A stretch of DNA of 62,000 bases, from the NCBI RefSeq assembly GCF_001949145.1, contig NW_019091710.1:77643-139642 (forward strand), read 5' to 3'. Both the position numbers and the translations under genes were made by a program. Origin of the DNA: Acanthaster planci (taxonomy: Eukaryota > Echinodermata > Asteroidea > Valvatida > Acanthasteridae). Below the pieces are notes generated by a model. The model was not told the origin of the DNA. It saw only the letters and a program-made list of their open reading frames with translations, and searched no databases. This document shows positions 1-11,761 of the stretch, one piece after another. Within the stretch, counting starts at the first letter, position 1. The number at the start of each line of letters is the position of its first letter.

Positions 1-3000
1 CGCCAGCAAAAAAGTGCTGTGTATGGTGTCTGCATGAAGTCGGAACGGTGCCTGATTAAGCCAGGGGTTCTCGAAAGAAACGATGACAATGGGAAGTGTA
101 CAGAAAGTCAGCAGTTTGGTTAATAACAAACGAAAAACTTGATAAGGGTCTGAATGTCAATTTGGACAGTACGCAAACCTCCCGAAAACTACACAGATAG
201 CATCCCTTGGCCAGGCAGGGTTGTATAGGTTACTCTTCTTGATAAAAGTGCCTCTGCTAAAAGAAGCTGTATGAACTCAGCATCTTCGTCTTTAACGCTA
301 AATCAATCCAGTTCAAGCTGGGCACTGCCGTCTTTAAATCCCCTTCGATGCCCGCCCTCTAAAGCTCACTCTAAAGGCAACCATATACCATCAACGAAAC
401 ACAAGCCGGTGTAAACAGTGAGACTGTCTCCTGGTAAATGTGTTCCCCCCGGACATTGTTACAGAAACAAGCTATCTTTCTTTAAAAAGCTAGCAATCCG
501 GATCCCGCACTGGTAAAAGTTTCTGAGTAATCCTGTTTCCCTGCCCCAAAATAACCCCCCCCCCGAGAAATGTGTCCTTCGTGTAACGTCAAAAGTCTAG
601 CTCCCAAACCCTGATTACAACTGTTACAGTACAACTGTATAGACAGACACCTTACTTTTTCTGGAATGCTCGTTACGTTAAAGCACGGCGATTGGATGGG
701 TGGGGGCCTATCCTGAGAGCAGTATCCATGGCGACCGAGTCGCGCGCTCACAAAGTGTGTCTGAATTTACTGTGCTTGCATGGCAAGCGGCAGTGACTTG
801 AAGCGAACAGGGACGCTATTAACTTAAGGTAGTTTCAACATTGTTGGCACGCTGTGGCGCGGCGAGATGGCATGATGCCAGTGTAGAGATTTCCGCGGTC
901 GTTTTCATTCCTCTATAAGTCAGAGCTACACCATGCCGCGCCGCAAGACTGAGAATTACTGCGTGTGCGAGAAGTCTGCAAAATACCGATTGCTCCCTTT
1001 TTTGCAGAAACATAGCTTGGTTATTTTTAAGTCTCGTAACTGCCCTTATACAACTTGACGAAGGGCTAAGAAATCTTACGTTCAGTATTTGGTGCAGACT
1101 GAATCCATCAATCAAGTTTTTAGGATTGGCCAAAAAAATCACGTTTGTTACTTCTTTCTAATGGTTTTTAAATTACAATTCATTTATTTAAACGTAATCA
1201 TTTACTAACTCCAAATTAGCAACCCCAAAATGTCCAAACCCCAAAACAAACCCACTCGGGGATGTAGTTGAATTAAAATATAAATACAATTCGAAACTGA
1301 GACTTACCAAAAGCAGAAAAGGCACGGTAGGGGGCCTAGTGCAGACTTAGAAATACAGCATGTTTCATCAACCATTTAAGACCAGCCAGGTGATTTCGAC
1401 CAATAGGAACGGAGTATTAATGAATATCTCTTAGGACAGAATCTGCTCCAATGTTCAGTAAATTGTCACTTATTTCACTTTCCTGTCTTTTTTGTGTGTT
1501 TTAGTGTCTTTCCTGAATTAATATAGGCCTGCCAGTCTTACACACTATCATTATTGTAACCGGACGTGGATTACTAGGCCGCCCCTGGTGGTGGGGTGGT
1601 AGGTCAATCCTCTAGTATTGGATAAGGCACCAAGAATACCCCCCCCCCCTGGATGGGTTGAACACCGAATATGTTATCAAGTATTAATGCTTAGATTCAT
1701 TGGTCTCATCTCAGCACTTGAGGTTGCACCTCAAAACAAACCCTGTATGTAAAATGATTTCATAGACGTAACTGTTCAAGCTGAAGAAATGTTGCACACA
1801 AAGTACAACACAGTCACACGAATAGTTCAATTATTCTCATAGTTATTAAAGTGGTCTTGCAAAACATACAACTGAAATATAACATATGCACTGTAGTAAA
1901 TTACCCCGGTATGGTTGCTCAAACGGTGATGAGTTGCTGGCAATGGCCTAAGCATGCAAGCAATTTAGCCCCCCCCCCGAACTCTCGGGCTGCCGTCAAA
2001 ACACAATGCATTACATCCAAGTACGTGCATATAAAAACGACGCATTAAACAAATATTCATCAGCATGTGTAGTTGCACGGGGAGTGTACATTTTATCAAT
2101 TCTAGAAAGAAGCCTACGCTGAACATGTAGACCTTTGACCTATACGTGACTGAATGTAAACAACCACCACGTGTAGACCGCCTTGCCTACGCTGATCGCA
2201 TCCTACGGGCAGCTTCAACCACGAGCGAGGGCACGTGAGAACGCTGTATACTTGACTAGTTTATTTTGAATAGGTAGATCACCATCACAACACGATGCAG
2301 CATTATCATCACAACACATCCTGCACAATCGTGACATCTCTGGACAAAAGTCCACAAGTTTAACCACGGCGAATGTTCGTCATGCCCCACTGACATGCAA
2401 AGACTTGTAGTCCTACGAACGCGCTGTGCTATAAGAAACGGCGCATACGTCATACACGAGGTCTACCAGTACCATGCACAGTATGTACAGCGTAATGCAA
2501 CGTGACAGGTATTGTTTATACGTAACGTGTGAGGCATGAAATCTATTGCGAAGGAATCCCACAAATACGATTAAGAAAACAATCCCAAAATGAATTAAAA
2601 TGGCACTAGCCTCCGGTTTATTATCAACTACTATACTCTATGGCGATCAGTGGTTAAGATGAAACAAGTTTAGTGAGGGCACATAACGTAGAAAAGGTAC
2701 TGAAAGCGAGAAATTTGAGGCAACTTTCTTACCTGGACGTTGCTCAGTTCGCAGCGGCGATAAAGACCAAAGATTATATAGCGCCGCATAGCGGCGCTAT
2801 CGTATCTACGCGACGCTACACGATCTTTGATAAAGACGCCAGAGTTCGAGAACAACTAACTCCCATAGGTACATCCATAAAGCTGTGGCTAAACATATTG
2901 TTCCGCCATTCATAAAAACGCACAGTGTAATTACCCTCAACCATTCCATCCACTAGAATCAGCATTGATTATCAACGAAACAGTATTTATAAATTAGTAA

Positions 3001-3510
3001 TTTACCTTCGAGGATTAATAAAGAAGTATAACCTTGTTGAAGGAATGAAATGTGAACTCAGAGGACTTTTTGTTGCAGTGGATGTTGAGGTTCTGTCCGC
3101 GCAGGTCACAATGTGGTTTGCGGCTGCATAATTATCAGCTTTGCGCTGACGGAACTACAGGCCACTACATCATGGAAATGATAAAGGCTTATTATTCGCA
3201 ACAGAATCTAACGTACTAATGACAATTACTCAAACGATTCTGATGAAATCAGCTAAAACATGCTACTGTACACATTATGGAGGTTGCTAAGTTCACACAA
3301 AATGTCCACGATAAATCTTCGATCTGTTTTCTCTAAAACGTACTTGCACAAAACATACACTAAATATACACTGATGCACCTTACTATTGTTACATATTTT
3401 GCTATGCCCAACTACTCTTATAATGTACAATACGAAAATAAATGCATTGAAATTCATTTTCTATGCATGACAAAACGTGGTACACTTGGTTGCTTATTTT
3501 CATACATTAA
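1..3510. other. Region without a supportable gene
   Basis: AT-rich intergenic sequence with three C8-C10 tracts and one strong small hairpin near 2771-2793. Open frames here are short, unrelated to families I recognise, and lack splice or composition support. Confidence 0.5.
2771..2793. repeat. Short perfect hairpin
   Basis: ATAGCGCCGC and its exact complement are separated by three bases, with weaker complementary sequence (AAAGAT...ATCTTT) further out. No RNA family is recognised. Confidence 0.5.
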
Positions 3511-3516
3511 TTTATT
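3511..3516 (-). terminator. Candidate polyadenylation signal of the receptor gene
   Basis: The minus strand reads AATAAA about 165 bases after the stop codon at 3682. This suits a short 3' untranslated region. No transcript evidence is available. Confidence 0.4.
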
Positions 3517-3681
3517 CTAAAATTCAAATAACCTATGTAGACATTATGAAGCTAAAGTGGTGTCATTTTCTATTTCTGTTGTGTGAGATCTGTTAAAAAG
3601 TGTTTACTTCAGAAATTGATCCCGTCACTGGTGACCCCTATTGTTCGGTTGAGCCACTATAGGGGGCGTTGCGTTTTTTGT

Positions 3682-4026
3682 TCACAGAGCGGTCTCTTCC
3701 GTCTGCAGATGTGACATCGAACCCACTCCAGCGTCGGTGCTGTTCCCCTTCGCCCCACATCGCCCGCTCACTGTGAGTGCCCCTAGGCCCTCCAGCCGCC
3801 TCGGTGCCTCGGGCGGTCGAGCCGGTCTCGCGGCGCACAAGCAACGGCGCCAACACGCCACCAGCTTGGCCCTCCACAGCTCTCTCGCGCGAGAGTTGCA
3901 GAAACTGACGAAGACGAGGAGACCCTGGAAGGAGCCCAAGACGCAGAAGATGTACGTTAAAGCTGCTGACCCGGTGGCGGTTGCTAGGAAACCGAACAGC
4001 CAAAATATACCCATCAAACTGGAGAT
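3682..4026 (-). CDS. Receptor exon 3: TM6, TM7 and cytoplasmic tail
   Basis: The acceptor TTTAATTTCCAG at 4027 is followed by ISSLMGIFWLFGFLA (TM6) and LTYIFCVLGSFQGLLVFVSF (TM7), classic secretin/adhesion-class segments. A 66-residue tail rich in Arg, Ala and Pro follows and stops at 3682. The phase matches the donor of exon 2. The tail is encoded by unusually CpG-rich DNA (about 3720-3900). An alternative acceptor seven bases further in would break the frame. Confidence 0.85.
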   Translation of the reverse strand: MSSLMGIFWLFGFLATATGSAALTYIFCVLGSFQGLLVFVSFCNSRARELWRAKLVACWRRCLCAARPARPPEAPRRLEGLGALTVSGRCGAKGNSTDAGVGSMSHLQTEETAL

Positions 4027-7000
4027 CTGGAAATTAAAACAAGAACACTCAAAAAATACACATAAAACACTAAAATATGCGAATTTATGGTTAGACGTCA
4101 GAATAAATGTACAATCGACTAAAATTAGGTTTAACATGTACATCCCTATTTGGAAACGAAAAACACACACTGCAGCTGGTCTATTTAATGGGTCCTAACT
4201 TCCCTTCCTTTCATAAGTAAAAAGGCTCGATAATGTAGCCTCCTCAGAAGAGTCATAAAAATGCACACAGCATAAAAATATTTATCCACCCCAAATAATG
4301 TTAGCCTCTTCCTAGGCTCAACGGAGGTCGTTCTGTATTTTGAGACCACGAGCCTCTGTTTTCACACTAGCAAGAAGCTGTAAACATCCATACTTACTTC
4401 TTGGTTGTTAACACAATAATCTTCTTCCGATTATCGGGTGATTTTATTGCATTTTTCGCATCAAAGATACTGTATGAATTGTATATTCAGTGGAAATGAA
4501 ACAAGAGATGTTATGAGCTGTATACGGTAATATGCATAAATTAATTATACAATTGATATATCGTCTCCAAAGCAAGAGACTTCGTGACAAAAGGAAACCA
4601 CTGCCCTTTGTACAATGTAATTCTGTGTACAAAGTCAATGGTAAATTTTACACCATACTTCACCCTGCCTCCTAAAATTCTTCATTGAGAGAAACGCCAT
4701 GTCCAATTTTCTTAAATTTGGTGTCAAAATGAGGCTGGAAAAAAGTTGTCATAAAGTATTAGCATGCAGAAATTAATCCCGGAAATGCTATAAGCAAAAT
4801 CAACGGGGGTTGGAATCTGTCCCCCCCCCCGGCTCTTTGTGAGTTTAACCCATGGAATGTATACCCCGCGTAACTGGGCCGGGAAAGATTTAAATCTAGA
4901 AAGGTTTATTAATTAATATAGTCACTGTACATAAAAACGTTGGTGATAATTTGATCAATTCTGTCTCTGGATAAGATATTTTCGACATACAACTCACTTT
5001 CGAGTCACACTGGGATGGAATTGAAATCAATGCCCTAAAGGCTGGTTCGTGCTTGGCGCAAAAGTGAAGTCAAATGCGAATTTGTGACGTCAGATCAAAT
5101 GTTTCCACTGCCAATTCGAAAAGGGTTAACACATTCCAACTCGTGCGAAATTTTATTGCAAATTTTTCGTGACGTCAAATTCACATCGCTTTCACATTCG
5201 CCTGCGGTGTGAATCGGCCTTCCAGATGTTCATACCTTAAGATAGATGGGTAGATCCTCCATTGCCTGTCTCATGATTGATTTCTTGCCCTTGACTGACC
5301 GCGTTTTCTTCCCGTTCATTCTAATACCACGAATGGTGAGGGAGAACAACACGAAGTTGATGACCACGCACGCCCCCAGCGGCAGTGCAAACGCGTAGAG
5401 CACTTGTTCAGGCTTGGAGATCCAGCAGGCGTCCTTCCGCCGGTAACTGAACAACGCAATGTCGCACGAGCGGCATGCCAAATCCAGGGCGAGGCAGGTG
5501 ACGCTGATACCGCACGGCACACCGTAAGCGTACAGGTAGGAGAGAAGGAGTTGTTTCCGGGTAATTCTACGGTTTCGAAGGATTACGACTGTCCCCGTAA
5601 AGGCCCCGTACATGCCCACCGCGAGGACATTTGTCCAGGTTGACACCGCCAGCCAGAAAACGTGCCCTGCAAAGGCGACTGCGGTGCAGACTACATCATT
5701 TGCCATAGCCAAGTTACTGGACAGGAACAAGGCACTGGCTAGAACCAACGAAGCAGTGAGGTTCAATAACGGTATACGCAAGTGGTTACGAAGGCTTTGA
5801 AAGACCAAATACGTTACGAAGATGATTGCAGTTGCGATCGTCGACAAGGACAATCCGATCAACGTTATAAGCCCTTGAGCAACATGATCTGATGTCCAAT
5901 GAGGAGTCCTGTCAAAGAATGAACAGATCGCTATGCTGCCGTTGCGAAGGATTGAAAAATTTCCCGGTGAGACTATGTATCCAGTCGGGAGATGTATTAA
6001 TGCGACGTTGTATGATTCAGGGACAGGTCGAAAGGTTGACGCCTCCCAAATGGTGTGGGCACACGAGAGCAGTGGGCCATCACACAATTGCACACTCACG
6101 CCAAGCTTCTCAAGATTTTCAACGGATGGATGCCCGACGTAGTTCACAAAGAATATTGCCTGATGATCCGAGTACCAGGCGTTATTGACTTGGATAAAAC
6201 CAAGTGAGGAGTGTGGCTGTGGCGGGAAAAGGTCAGTTATGTTATTTGCCTTTCTGTCACAGCTTCCCATATTCCGGTTGCTGCATGCAGTCGAATAACA
6301 TCTGAGAAGCGAAACGGATATGACAATGGTTTTGCCATCAAGCGAAAGGCATTTTTGGAAACGACTCTGAGAAAAGTTAAAAAGAACATGATCAAGTGTC
6401 TTTTCGAGGCCATCATAAGATGGCATGGTTTGGTTCAGAGAAAAATCTTCCCTCCCAAGTGTCAGGGCAAAAGAGGTGATATTGACGTCGTTACGATGGC
6501 ATCTTGAAACTGACCCTCCTGGGCTGGTTTCGTGGCTCTGAGACCTGCCCAACAAGAGTTCGCTCGCAACTTGAAGAAAGGACCCGAACAGGCACGTGCT
6601 GATCTCGCCAGCACGGCCACAGTCAATTTCACCCTCGATTTTCGCCTCTACCAGGAATTCAAAAACTGACCGCAGAGTAGAATTGCCGCCAATTCCGGGC
6701 TCGTCTTGCGGAATGTCCTGTGCCAAACACTCTCCGTTATCAAGCTCGTAACCACTGGCGCATGACAAGACTCGGCAACGTCCAGCGAAGGGATCGAACA
6801 CAAAGTCGGGTGGACAGTTTGAGGGCAAAGTGACATCGTCCACTTGAGCGGTACCACTTTGAAAATCGATGAGAATCGACAACGACGGTACAGGTAACCA
6901 TATGTCACCGATATTGCCCAACAGTTGCATGCACGAGAAGATCACCGATTCCTGTGTGACATCAACGCCGTTGGCCAAGGCGCAATGCGGGTTCTTGTAC

Positions 7001-10000
7001 ACATGTTGCGGGGACGGTCCATCAGAATCGACTATCACGGACATGTACGAGGTGCAAGCGTTGCAGAGAGACGGGTTTTCAATTTCCGGACTGCACTTCT
7101 CGACCATATCAAGAAAGCAGTCCCTTGCCCCGGCGCCCTGGCGTGGAGCGGACACCAGTCGGCAGGGGGAGTTTGGGTTCTGGCCAAAGTCCAACGTGTA
7201 GTTGGTGCCAACCCCTGCCCCACGCAGTTCTTCCAGCTTGGCGTCTAGCTGGTTCTGCAAGTCACAGGAAATCTCCGTAGCCCACGGCTGCAGAACGCGG
7301 CGATCTTCGCCGTTGCACAGGGCACAGTACACGTTTTTATACGAGATCCCCCGAGGTCCATACACCGGGAGCTTCAGAATAGGGTCATCTTTTGGCGGGT
7401 TCTCACAGAGTTGACGAACAGTCCGGGACGTGTTTTTTGGGCAGAAGCTGTTCAACCAATACCCAAGGCGCACCTGTCGACGAGGCTTGTTCGTGCCGAC
7501 GAAGGTGCACTGAAAGTAGTGCCGGGAAAGACCCGCAGAGAACAAATATTCCCCCAGGCTGCCAGATTCAACCCCACCGTCCCCTCCGCTGTCACCTCTG
7601 TCAATTTCATCACTCTCACTGTCGCAACTAACGTTTGGAATGGAACCAACACCTTCGACCCTCCCCCCATTCGGGCCGCCCTCTTCACCTGGGAGCGGCG
7701 GTGGCAACCCCTCGGACTCTCCTTGGTAGTCGTAGCAGCAGTCGCCGAAGAAGTCGCAGGCGTCGTCACAATAACATAAAGCTATGGCATCCTTGGGCCT
7801 CGCTGGAGAATTCAATTTTTCCTGACATAGGTGGCCTATCGTGCACACTGGGACGGCGTCTACGCTACAGGATGGTCGAATCATCGTAACTACAAAACAA
7901 AGCATGAAAGACGCACGACATTTGGATCTTCTCCATTCAGAGACTGTAAAATACTACTAAAAAGCGCCTAACAAAATTTGCATCTTTGATTCAAACAAAT
8001 GGCATTCTATTCGTAATTGGAAATCATTAATCTTCATATTGCTTGGAAGTGTAACGATGACAAAGCCACGTTGTCTGATAGTCTTTACTCCTTCCCCCTT
8101 TTTACTCGGGCACAAAATCGCACCAACACATTACGTGCTTTTGCGCATCCGCATCTGTCAGCGCTTCCTGTTTTGCCTGGAAATCTCACCTGGAAGTTTG
8201 ACAGGCTGAAGAATTATTTCATTTGTTTGAAAAGTACAACCAGCAACACATTCGACTTCAGAAATTTCTTCGTGTTACGTAAGAAGGCATCCTGCCTTGA
8301 GGTTAATAATATGGCACAGCAGAAGGTCCACGCGAGGCACTTCTTTCCCTCTTTACCATCACCCCTTGAGAATGCGACTTTGTGTTTCAATTATTATTTT
8401 TTTCCCTGTTAATGCTAATATTCCCTGAGCAAAGTGATTACGTATTTTCGAGCGCAACAAACTGCCGGATTCATATTCCTTTGTCCAAGATGTCCTCTTC
8501 TTTGACGATTCCTTAATGTGGAAGTTCACGTCTCTGGCAATGTGCAAACCTTATGGGAGCCATTTCTGCAAGTATTTTTCCTGTATCTACGGAACAGTTT
8601 CGCGTACGCGCGCGCACTGGCACAAATTTGTGCAGGAAATTGGAGGGGATGGGAGATGGGAGGGGGATGACTTGCCCTGCCATGAAAATTTTAAAAGTGG
8701 GGAGGAGGCCATCATATGACTCTATATAGAGATCGCTGTTCGTGATATGGATGCACATCTGTAATAAGTATTCAAAATGGCATACTTATGGCTTTTTAAA
8801 AATATCGTTTTCCTTTTTGGGTGATATGGAATTCATGTCAGTCATTGAAAGGCTGAAAAATTGTTCCCAATCCGCTCTAATTATGTGCTCACTACAAAAA
8901 GGGGGTGATGATTCAATAGCCCATTCCCGCCACCTCGAAAAATGTGTGGGGGATGCACAGTATACCGCTCATCCCCCGAGATTTACGACCATGTGTATAC
9001 GTGACAGTTTCAGAAACTTTCAGCTTGATGGTTTCCCTGGCACGCTGTCCACCTCGATTGAACTTGGAAGTTCACGTGCCTTTATAAACATCAACGTCAA
9101 ACCATTTGCAGGTGCATCCATTACATTTGACGGGTGCCTGCTGCGTCTTACTGCTCCCACTTACAATGTGATTGATGGTAATTACTGCGAAAAGAAAACC
9201 GTTTTGGGAACCTGTTGATTACAAACTTAATGAGTGCGCAAATCCTGCCCAAATCAGAGGTATACATGCCCATTATAGTTTTGTTTGGCAAAATGGCTCT
9301 TGTTTTTGAGATGTACGATAAAGTAATCGTCTATATATGTCGACAAATTGAAATGACAATGCTGCATTTGAAACTATTGGAGTGAACGGCCTGGATGTGA
9401 TTTCTTTACAAAAATGGAAAGGCGACTCCCCTGAATGAGATTATGGTAAGGGGATTATCAAATATCACATCCACACCACCAAAAATCACATGAGTCAGAA
9501 ATAGCAACCAGGATTATATCATTAGAGTCCAATATTACAACACTTGTTTCCAAAATCACATTTACTGTCCGGGCACCTGACCAAAATCACATCATCCCAG
9601 ATGTGATTTCCGGCTCTGATGTGATTTTAGATGATGCCTGCGTAAATCACATTTCATCTCCAATATCACATCCTCCCAAATCATCTTTCCACTTTACGGT
9701 CGTTTAATGGATTTGGTCAAAGTGTCCAGTTTTTTTTTATTTTTGAGCAAGCGCCTTTTGGGATTACAACTGCCGACCCCTTTGTTTTCTTCACTGAAAG
9801 AAGGGATGATATAATATTCAAAATACGTACGAAGACGGTCATTATTTTACGGTGACTAAAGAACATATGATCGATGAAATCACTCTGGGATTCGACCCCA
9901 AGATGATGGCATTTGAGAATTTGACATGTAGATCATGGAAAAATAGAAGGTATGGCGCGCCTAAGTGATAATTCAAATTAACTCGGTCCCCTTTGATTAC

Positions 10001-11761
10001 TTTAGATATCTCCAATTATTTTAGGATATCCTTAATCGTTTCAAGATATGCTCCCATAACTTTTGCCCCTTAAATAGCCTTGGATCGATGATTTTGAAAT
10101 ATCTTGAAACTGATTTCTAGATGTTTCCAAATCTTCTCAAGATACCTTAAAATAATAAAAAAAATAGCACTTTAATTGCCTAATGTTACTTCGACGCACC
10201 ATAGAAAGGTCTCGTGTGAATGAGGAGTGCTTATAGCCCTTGAGTGCACATACATTCGTGTGATTTAATCAACGCAACCATTGGGGATGCCAAAGCCCGA
10301 TCACATCCTTTGACAACCATTAGCAGCGGAAGTAACAGCGTTGCAAAGTGACAGCGTCCAATTCATCATGATGGGCAGCGAAAAGCAGAGAGGATGGATT
10401 TTGTTGACCTGGCATCCTGGACAAGTGGAGAGCATATTGAGAATGTACCCCAGTCATCACCAGTTATTCAGTTAGGGCTTACCGATGCGGATTGCGGTGA
10501 AAGAAACATGTGTCATGAGCGTCCTGTGGGTGGGGATGGTGGGGAAAGTTCCCGAGTGCTGGTATTTTGTCTGGATACTTGTGTTTTTGGCAAACGCGAT
10601 TTGTATGTGTCTATTAACTCTGGAAGAATTTGAAGAATGAAACAGGAAAAAGAGTGGGAAAACAAAAGAAATGAAAAAGATTAATGGGGATTAAAAGCAC
10701 TTATTTGACTGAAAAATTCTAAAATTCACCCATTCCAGCTGTTTACATATATAATATGTATCATATTTCATATTTACCTGAAGAGTGCTTCTTCCCCTTG
10801 GAAATCCCCCCAATTGGTCTCCCTGGGAAAATCCTGGCTACGCCCATGGACTTGCACAGACGGCTATTCTTTAAAGAATTCTTGAGTGGGGACTTGTTTC
10901 CAAGTCCTCAGACGGCCTCATGTACAAATGTAATAGAGCAAGTCAAACAAAAAACAAGAGCAACACAAGGAATAAAACAGGTTCTCGGTGGTGGAGTAAC
11001 GCCCATCACAAAATCATCCTTGCTTGTCAAAGTACTTTTCAAACGAAAAACACTCCGACCAACTTTTCAGAGACATCCCCTTTTTTCACTTTGAAGGTGG
11101 GATGGTTGTTGAACTTTTTGGGAAGCACGGGTGGGGGAGGGCAAATGACTGCCATCAAATGTTGGAGAGATATTTAGATCAAATACCATCGTTATAGATT
11201 ATAAGACTCACAAGTGAGGAGATGAAATCGAATGAAATCAAATCATAACGCGCCAATTAAGTAGACAATGGTGCTTGCATATACACGAATGGAGATGGAA
11301 ATACAGCTGACATACAAGAAACTACGGTTCAACTAATATCACGTGAGGTACATCAACTATAAACAACTTTTACCGCTTACTTAATCGGGCCAACTTGACG
11401 AAAGAGGGTTTCAGCTTTTGTCCTTTTGTAAGTCATCCTCGAGTACATTGGTTGAAATTACATCAAGTAACGCTGATGAAGTTAGATTCACCCTGAAGAT
11501 ACAATTACAACGACGGCACATTTTTTCAACTGCGTCACTTTAGCTGTGGTTTTGGATGATCTTTTCCTTAAACCCTATATGATAGTTTGCATTACTACCG
11601 TGACGTCGCTATAAACTGAAAACTTGTATATATTGAAGTGAGTTCAACAAGGGAATTACAACAAAACAAACAAAAGTAAACTTACTGTCATTGCTAGCCA
11701 CAGCAAAGACCGTAAGGCTCGCACAGAAGACCGCAAACTTCAGTGGCGAAGTTCTCCCCAT
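3682..11761 (-). CDS. Somatomedin-B-domain seven-transmembrane receptor, secretin/adhesion-like class, three coding exons
   Basis: The coding exons read 11761-11686, 7889-5236 and 4026-3682. They join in frame (phase 1, then phase 0) to give 1024 residues. Exon 1 is a signal peptide. Residues 33-77 hold eight cysteines in the somatomedin-B pattern, ending CYCDDACDFFGDCCYDY. A long cysteine-rich ectodomain follows, with two YKNxxCALxNG motifs near 209-219 and 323-332. Seven membrane segments start near residue 698: TM1-TM5 lie in exon 2, TM6-TM7 in exon 3. Cys760 at the top of TM3 and Cys847 in the CW motif of the second extracellular loop are the expected disulfide pair of this class. The membrane-proximal region (CSFFDRTPHW) looks like a degenerate GPS without a cleavage site. 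The tail is basic and ends ETAL, a possible class I PDZ ligand. The ligand is unknown. The receptor presumably acts at the cell surface through G proteins, which is family inference. The gene model rests on splice consensus and phase agreement, not on transcripts. Confidence 0.87.
5038..5221. mobile_element. Short inverted-repeat element (MITE-like) next to the receptor exon 2 donor
   Basis: The ends read AAGGCTGGTTC and, as reverse complement, AAGGCCGATTC. The imperfect inverted arms run inward through GAATTTGTGACGTCA-like sequence on both sides. Length is 184 bp with no coding capacity. It ends 14 bases from the donor at 5235. Confidence 0.55.
5236..7889 (-). CDS. Receptor exon 2: ectodomain and TM1-TM5
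   Basis: This is one open exon of 2654 bases. It begins after the acceptor at 7890 and ends LPIYLK at a GTATG donor at 5235. It carries the somatomedin-B domain, an acidic Gly/Asp/Ser linker (roughly residues 81-138), the paired YKN/CAL motifs, several potential N-glycosylation sites, and TM1-TM5. The intracellular loop after TM5 is rich in Lys and Arg. Translation past 5236 meets a stop at once, so the exon must be spliced. Confidence 0.88.
7890..11685 (-). other. Receptor intron 1
   Basis: This 3.8-kb intron has GT-AG ends that match in phase. It contains the ATGTGATT cluster at 9395-9672. The open frames within it (for example the plus-strand one at 8742-9218) resemble no family I know and are most likely chance. 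Confidence 0.65.
9395..9672. repeat. Cluster of short ATGTGATT / AATCACAT motifs in both orientations
   Basis: About nine copies of TGTGATTT or its complement AATCACAT/ATCACATC lie within 280 bases, irregularly spaced and inverted relative to one another. They could be the eroded interior of a palindromic element or a cluster of protein-binding sites. Neither can be decided here. Confidence 0.5.
11686..11761 (-). CDS. Receptor exon 1: start codon and signal peptide
   Basis: The ATG at 11761 opens 25 codons, MGRTSPLKFAVFCASL followed by a short hydrophobic run ending AVASND. It is a typical cleavable signal peptide with a small-residue cleavage site. The exon ends in phase 1 at AATGACA, followed by a strong GTAAGT donor at 11685. 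The first base combines with TT at the start of exon 2 (acceptor TTTTGTAG at 7890) to make an isoleucine codon. Without this exon the downstream reading frame has no credible signal sequence, which supports the join across the 3.8-kb intron. Confidence 0.8.

Noticed and set aside
3737-4198. Plus-strand 153-codon frame opposite receptor exon 3
   Set aside because: It is antisense to a well-supported exon in CpG-rich DNA and matches no family.
7903-7905. ATG at 7905 as the true start of the receptor
   Set aside because: It lies in the intron just upstream of a strong acceptor and gives no proper signal peptide; the spliced start at 11761 is better supported.
8742-9218. Plus-strand 158-codon frame in receptor intron 1
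   Set aside because: No recognisable domain, mixed composition, no splice partners; consistent with chance.
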